DNA from: Streptomyces sp. ITFR-16
GTDB taxonomy: Bacteria; Actinomycetota; Actinomycetes; Streptomycetales; Streptomycetaceae
Assembly (NCBI RefSeq): GCF_031844705.1
Contig: NZ_CP134609.1
Span: forward strand, 6,262,001-6,326,000
DNA length: 64,000 nucleotides
Direction: 5' to 3'
The notes under the pieces are model-generated. The model made no database searches. It was not told the origin of the DNA and worked only from the letters and a program-made list of their open reading frames with translations. Below, piece by piece: positions 60,941 through 64,000 of the stretch. Position 1 is the first letter of the stretch, and every line of letters starts with the position of its first letter. A program made the translations under genes and the position numbers.

Positions 60941-62967
60941 TACGCGGCCCTCCTGCTGCCCTGAACGTCCTTGACCAGCCCGGCGATCGAGTCGGCCCGC
61001 AGCTCGTCGAGCGTGACGGCGGTGCCGCCCAGCTCGCCCGCGAGACTCGCCGCGAGCCCGAGCCGCACCGGCCCCGACTCGCAGTCCACGACCACGGACG
61101 CGGTGCCCTCGGCCTCGTGCAGCCGGGCCGCCCGCGCGGCCAGCGCCACGGGCTCGGGCCCACCGGTCGCCCGCCCGTCCGTCACCACGACCAGCAACGG
61201 CCGCCGCGAGGGGTCACGCATCCGCTCCACCCGCAGCACGTCATGCGCCTTCAGCAGTCCGGCGGCCACCGGGGTACGCCCCCCGGTCGGCAGCATCTCC
61301 AGCCGCCCGGCCGCCGCGTCCACGGACGACGTCGGCGGCAGCACCACCTCGGCGTCCTTGCCCCGGAAGGTGATCAGCCCGACCTTGTCCCGCCGCTGAT
61401 AGGCGTCCAGCAGCAGGGACAGCACCGCACCCTTCACGGCGGTCATCCGCTGCCGGGCGGCCATCGAACCGGACGCGTCCACGACGAACAGCACGAGATT
61501 GGATTCGTGACCTTCTCGTACCGCTTGCCGCAGATCGTCCCGCCGCACCACCAGGCCCCGCCCGGACCGCCCCCGCGCCCGCTGATGCGGGGCGGCGGCC
61601 TGCACGGTCGCGGCCAGATGCAGCTTGGTCAGCGCGCCCTGCGGCCGCCGGGCCCCGGTCGTCCGCCCGTGCTCGGTACGCGCCCGGGAGCGCCGCCCCG
61701 CCGCGCCCTCGCCCAGACCCGGCACGCTGAGCATCTTCGTACGGAACGGCTCACCGGCCCGTACGGGCTGCTGCTCGCCACCGCGCGAGGACTGCCCCTG
61801 CACGGGCTCCTGCTCCTTCTCCGTGCCCTGCTCGGGGACGGACTGCGCGGGCGTGTCGTCGTCCCCGCCCTCGCCCTGCGGCGGCGTGTCGGGCCCGTCG
61901 CCCTCCGGCGGCCGGCCACCGCCACCGGGCCCGTCCGGGTCCGGATCGTCGTCCTCGCCGCTGTTCTGCTCCAGCGTGTCGTCGAGCTTGTCCTCGTCGA
62001 GCCCCGGCGCGTCGAAGGGATTGCGCCGGCGCCGATGGGGGAGCGCGAGCAGGGCCGCCTGCCGGACATCCTCCGCCAGGACATCGGTACGCCCCGCCCA
62101 GGCGGCCAGCGCGGTGGCGGTCCGGGCCATCACGATGTCGGCCCGCATCCCGTCGACCTCGAAGGCCGCACAGGTGGCCGCGATCTGCCGCAACGCACCA
62201 TCGCCGAGCCGTACGTGAGGCAGCAGCGCCCGCGCGGCCACGATCCGCGCCCGCAACGCGTTCTCCTCGTCGGCCCACTGCGCGGCGAACCCGGCCGGAT
62301 CGTCGTCGTACGCGAGCCGCCGCCGCACCACCTCGACCCGCAGATCGGTCTCCCGCGAGGCGGCGACCTCGACGGTCAGCCCGAACCGGTCGAGCAGCTG
62401 AGGCCGCAGCTCGCCCTCCTCGGGATTCATGGTCCCGACGAGCAGGAAGCGGGCGGCATGCCGTACGGAGACGCCCTCGCGCTCCACGTACGAGGCACCC
62501 ATGGCGGCGGCATCCAGCAGCAGGTCGACCAGATGGTCGTGGAGAAGGTTGACCTCGTCCACGTACAGGATCCCGCGATGCGCGTCAGCGAGCAGCCCCG
62601 GCTCGAAGGCCTTCACGCCCTCGGCGAGCGCCCGCTCGATGTCGAGTGCCCCGACGAGCCGGTCCTCGGACGCCCCGACGGGAAGCTCCACGGTCCGCGC
62701 GGCCCGCGACACGCCGGATCCGGCCTCGTGGGGCCCATCGGGACACGCCGGATCGGGCGTGTCCGGGGCGCAGGAGAACCGGCACCCCGGGACGACGGAC
62801 ACCTCCGGCATCAGCGCGGCGAGCGCGCGCACGGCGGTGGACTTGGCGGTCCCCTTCTCGCCGCGCACGAGGACGCCGCCGACGGCGGGACTCACCGCGT
62901 TGAGCAGCAGCCCGAGCCGGAGGTCGTCCTGACCGACGATGGCGGTGAAGGGATAAGGCGTACTCAC
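60940..62967 (-). CDS. Putative cobaltochelatase subunit, ChlI-ChlD type fusion
   Basis: 675 residues from GTG 62967 with AAGGAGGTC upstream. Residues 1-340 are an AAA+ module (Walker A GEKGTAKST at 36-44, Walker B GILYVDEVNLLHD) with a Cys-rich insert (GCRFSCAPDTPDPAC). An acidic Pro-rich linker follows (about 350-430). The C-terminal VWA domain has the MIDAS VDASGSM (Asp497) and VVVTDGRATGG. It resembles fused BchI/BchD chelatase ATPases and probably powers CobN. Acting with cobN in place of cobS/cobT is an inference from gene order. Confidence 0.9.
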   Translation of the reverse strand: MSTPYPFTAIVGQDDLRLGLLLNAVSPAVGGVLVRGEKGTAKSTAVRALAALMPEVSVVPGCRFSCAPDTPDPACPDGPHEAGSGVSRAARTVELPVGASEDRLVGALDIERALAEGVKAFEPGLLADAHRGILYVDEVNLLHDHLVDLLLDAAAMGASYVEREGVSVRHAARFLLVGTMNPEEGELRPQLLDRFGLTVEVAASRETDLRVEVVRRRLAYDDDPAGFAAQWADEENALRARIVAARALLPHVRLGDGALRQIAATCAAFEVDGMRADIVMARTATALAAWAGRTDVLAEDVRQAALLALPHRRRRNPFDAPGLDEDKLDDTLEQNSGEDDDPDPDGPGGGGRPPEGDGPDTPPQGEGGDDDTPAQSVPEQGTEKEQEPVQGQSSRGGEQQPVRAGEPFRTKMLSVPGLGEGAAGRRSRARTEHGRTTGARRPQGALTKLHLAATVQAAAPHQRARGRSGRGLVVRRDDLRQAVREGHESNLVLFVVDASGSMAARQRMTAVKGAVLSLLLDAYQRRDKVGLITFRGKDAEVVLPPTSSVDAAAGRLEMLPTGGRTPVAAGLLKAHDVLRVERMRDPSRRPLLVVVTDGRATGGPEPVALAARAARLHEAEGTASVVVDCESGPVRLGLAASLAGELGGTAVTLDELRADSIAGLVKDVQGSRRAA

Positions 62968-62997
62968 AAGACCTCCTTGACGAGGGCACATTCCAGC

Positions 62998-63039
62998 CCC
63001 TCCGGCGATTGAGGAGCGGGGTCCGGGGCGGAGCCCCGG
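62998..63039. repeat. Dispersed Streptomyces intergenic repeat with hairpin
   Basis: CCTCCGGCGATTGAGGAGCG is followed by CCGGGGC-GGA-GCCCCGG (63023-63039), a perfect seven-pair hairpin. The CCGGCGATTGAGGA part is also the outer arm of the palindrome at 16361-16777. Confidence 0.7.
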
Positions 63040-63103
63040 TTCGGGAAGGGGCGGCCAGGGGACAGGCCCGCAGCAGGCGCCCCGCACACCGCGCGCACCG
63101 GCC

Positions 63104-64000
63104 TCACTCCTCCCCCTCCAATTCCCCTTCGAGCTCCAGATACGTGGCCCGCAGCCGCTCCAGCGTCTCCGCATCCGGCTCCGCCCAGAGCCCCCGTTCG
63201 GCCGCCTCCAGCAACCGTTCCGAAATCCCGCGCAGCGCCCAGGGATTGGACTTCTTCATGAAGTCCCGGTTGGTCTCGTCGAACACGTACTCCGCCGACA
63301 ACTTCTCGTACATCCAGTCATCGACCACCCCCGCCGTCGCGTCGTACCCGAACAGGTAGTCCACGGTCGCCGCCATCTCGAAGGCGCCCTTGTACCCGTG
63401 CCGCCGCATGGCCGCCATCCACCGGGGATTGACGACCCGCGCCCGGAACACCCGGTGCGTCTCCTCGCCCAGCGTCCGCGTCTTCACCTGGTCCGGCGTC
63501 GCCGAATCCCCCACGTACGCCTCGGGCGACTCGCCCGTCAGATGGCGCACCATGGCCACCATGCCACCGTGGTACTGGAAGTAGTCGTCGGCATCGACCA
63601 AGTCGTGCTCCCGCGTATCGACGTTCTTCGCCGCCACCGCGATCCGCCGGAACGCCGTCTCCATGTCCCCGCGCGCCGCCCGCCCCTCGAGCCCGCGCCC
63701 GTACGCGTAACCGCCCCAGACCGCGTACACCTCGGCCAGATCCGCGTCCGAGCGCCAGTTGCGCGCGTCGATCAGGGGCAGCAGCCCCGCCCCGTACGCC
63801 CCCGGCTTCGAGCCGAAGATACGGGCCGTGGCGCGGCGGCGGTCGCCGTGCTCGGCGGTGTCCTCGTCGGCGTGCGCCCGTACGTAGTTGGCGTCGGCCG
63901 GCTCGTCCAGCTCCGCCACCGCCCGCACCGCGTCGTCGATCAGCCCCACCACGTGGGGGAACGCGTCCCGGAAGAAGCCGGAGATGCGGACCGTCACATC
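63104..64000 (-). CDS. cobN: Cobaltochelatase subunit CobN, C-terminal part
   Basis: The stop is at 63104 and the gene runs off the window's end, so only about 298 C-terminal residues are seen. They match the CobN C-terminus: RISGFFRDAFPHVVGLIDDA, ARIFGSKPGAYGAGLLPLID, YAYGRGLEGRAARGDMETAF, VNPRWMAAMRRHGYKGAFEM and KKSNPWALRGISERLLEA. CobN is the large subunit that inserts cobalt into hydrogenobyrinate diamide in the aerobic route. A 136-bp gap with a dispersed repeat separates it from the ChlI/ChlD-type gene. Confidence 0.95.
   Translation of the reverse strand, partial: DVTVRISGFFRDAFPHVVGLIDDAVRAVAELDEPADANYVRAHADEDTAEHGDRRRATARIFGSKPGAYGAGLLPLIDARNWRSDADLAEVYAVWGGYAYGRGLEGRAARGDMETAFRRIAVAAKNVDTREHDLVDADDYFQYHGGMVAMVRHLTGESPEAYVGDSATPDQVKTRTLGEETHRVFRARVVNPRWMAAMRRHGYKGAFEMAATVDYLFGYDATAGVVDDWMYEKLSAEYVFDETNRDFMKKSNPWALRGISERLLEAAERGLWAEPDAETLERLRATYLELEGELEGEE

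Overview
The window is high-GC actinobacterial DNA, almost certainly a Streptomyces chromosome. GTG starts, four-base GTGA/ATGA overlaps, rare TTA codons and a Tat-dependent secretome are typical. The right-hand third (ectABCD, an LAETG surface protein, a cobalamin cluster) follows a gene order known from Streptomyces coelicolor. No rRNA, tRNA, CRISPR array, transposase or prophage was recognised.

Layout. 1-15.4 kb: general genes. These are a Tat-exported beta-propeller protein, an SMR efflux pump with a TetR regulator, an HxlR regulator fused to a peroxiredoxin and divergent from an MFS transporter, dapD/dapA, a FemX-type aminoacyltransferase, a PhoX-like phosphatase and a TerD-domain protein. 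15.4-33.6 kb: sugar-acid catabolism interleaved with regulators. It holds uronate dehydrogenase and a 5-dehydro-4-deoxyglucarate dehydratase separated by a 417-bp nested palindrome, a GntR/DapA-like/IlvD-like dehydratase operon, an ECF sigma factor with a membrane partner, a lone PBP, a two-component system, and an IclR regulator divergent from an alpha-ketoglutarate-semialdehyde dehydrogenase. Together udh, the dehydratase and the dehydrogenase can take uronates to 2-oxoglutarate, except that no aldarate dehydratase is present here. A 16-bp motif (GTTCA-N6-TGGAC type) occurs upstream of all three, so the IclR protein may link them.

33.6-44 kb: accessory and redox genes. The standout is an 851-residue protein with four membrane segments, a type IV pilin-like processing motif, a Gly/Ser/Thr linker and a C-terminal nuclease-like domain (Tox-REase-5-like), followed by a probable immunity gene. 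The toxin gene carries an in-frame TTA codon. 44-51.4 kb: the ectoine/5-hydroxyectoine operon, an aminotransferase, an amidohydrolase and the LAETG-anchored protein. 51.6-64 kb: cobalamin biosynthesis (cobC-like, cbiX, cbiG-cbiH fusion, cobL, cobM, cobI, cobB, cobO, a ChlI-ChlD-type chelatase subunit and the 3' part of cobN). A ZIP metal transporter lies within it on the opposite strand.
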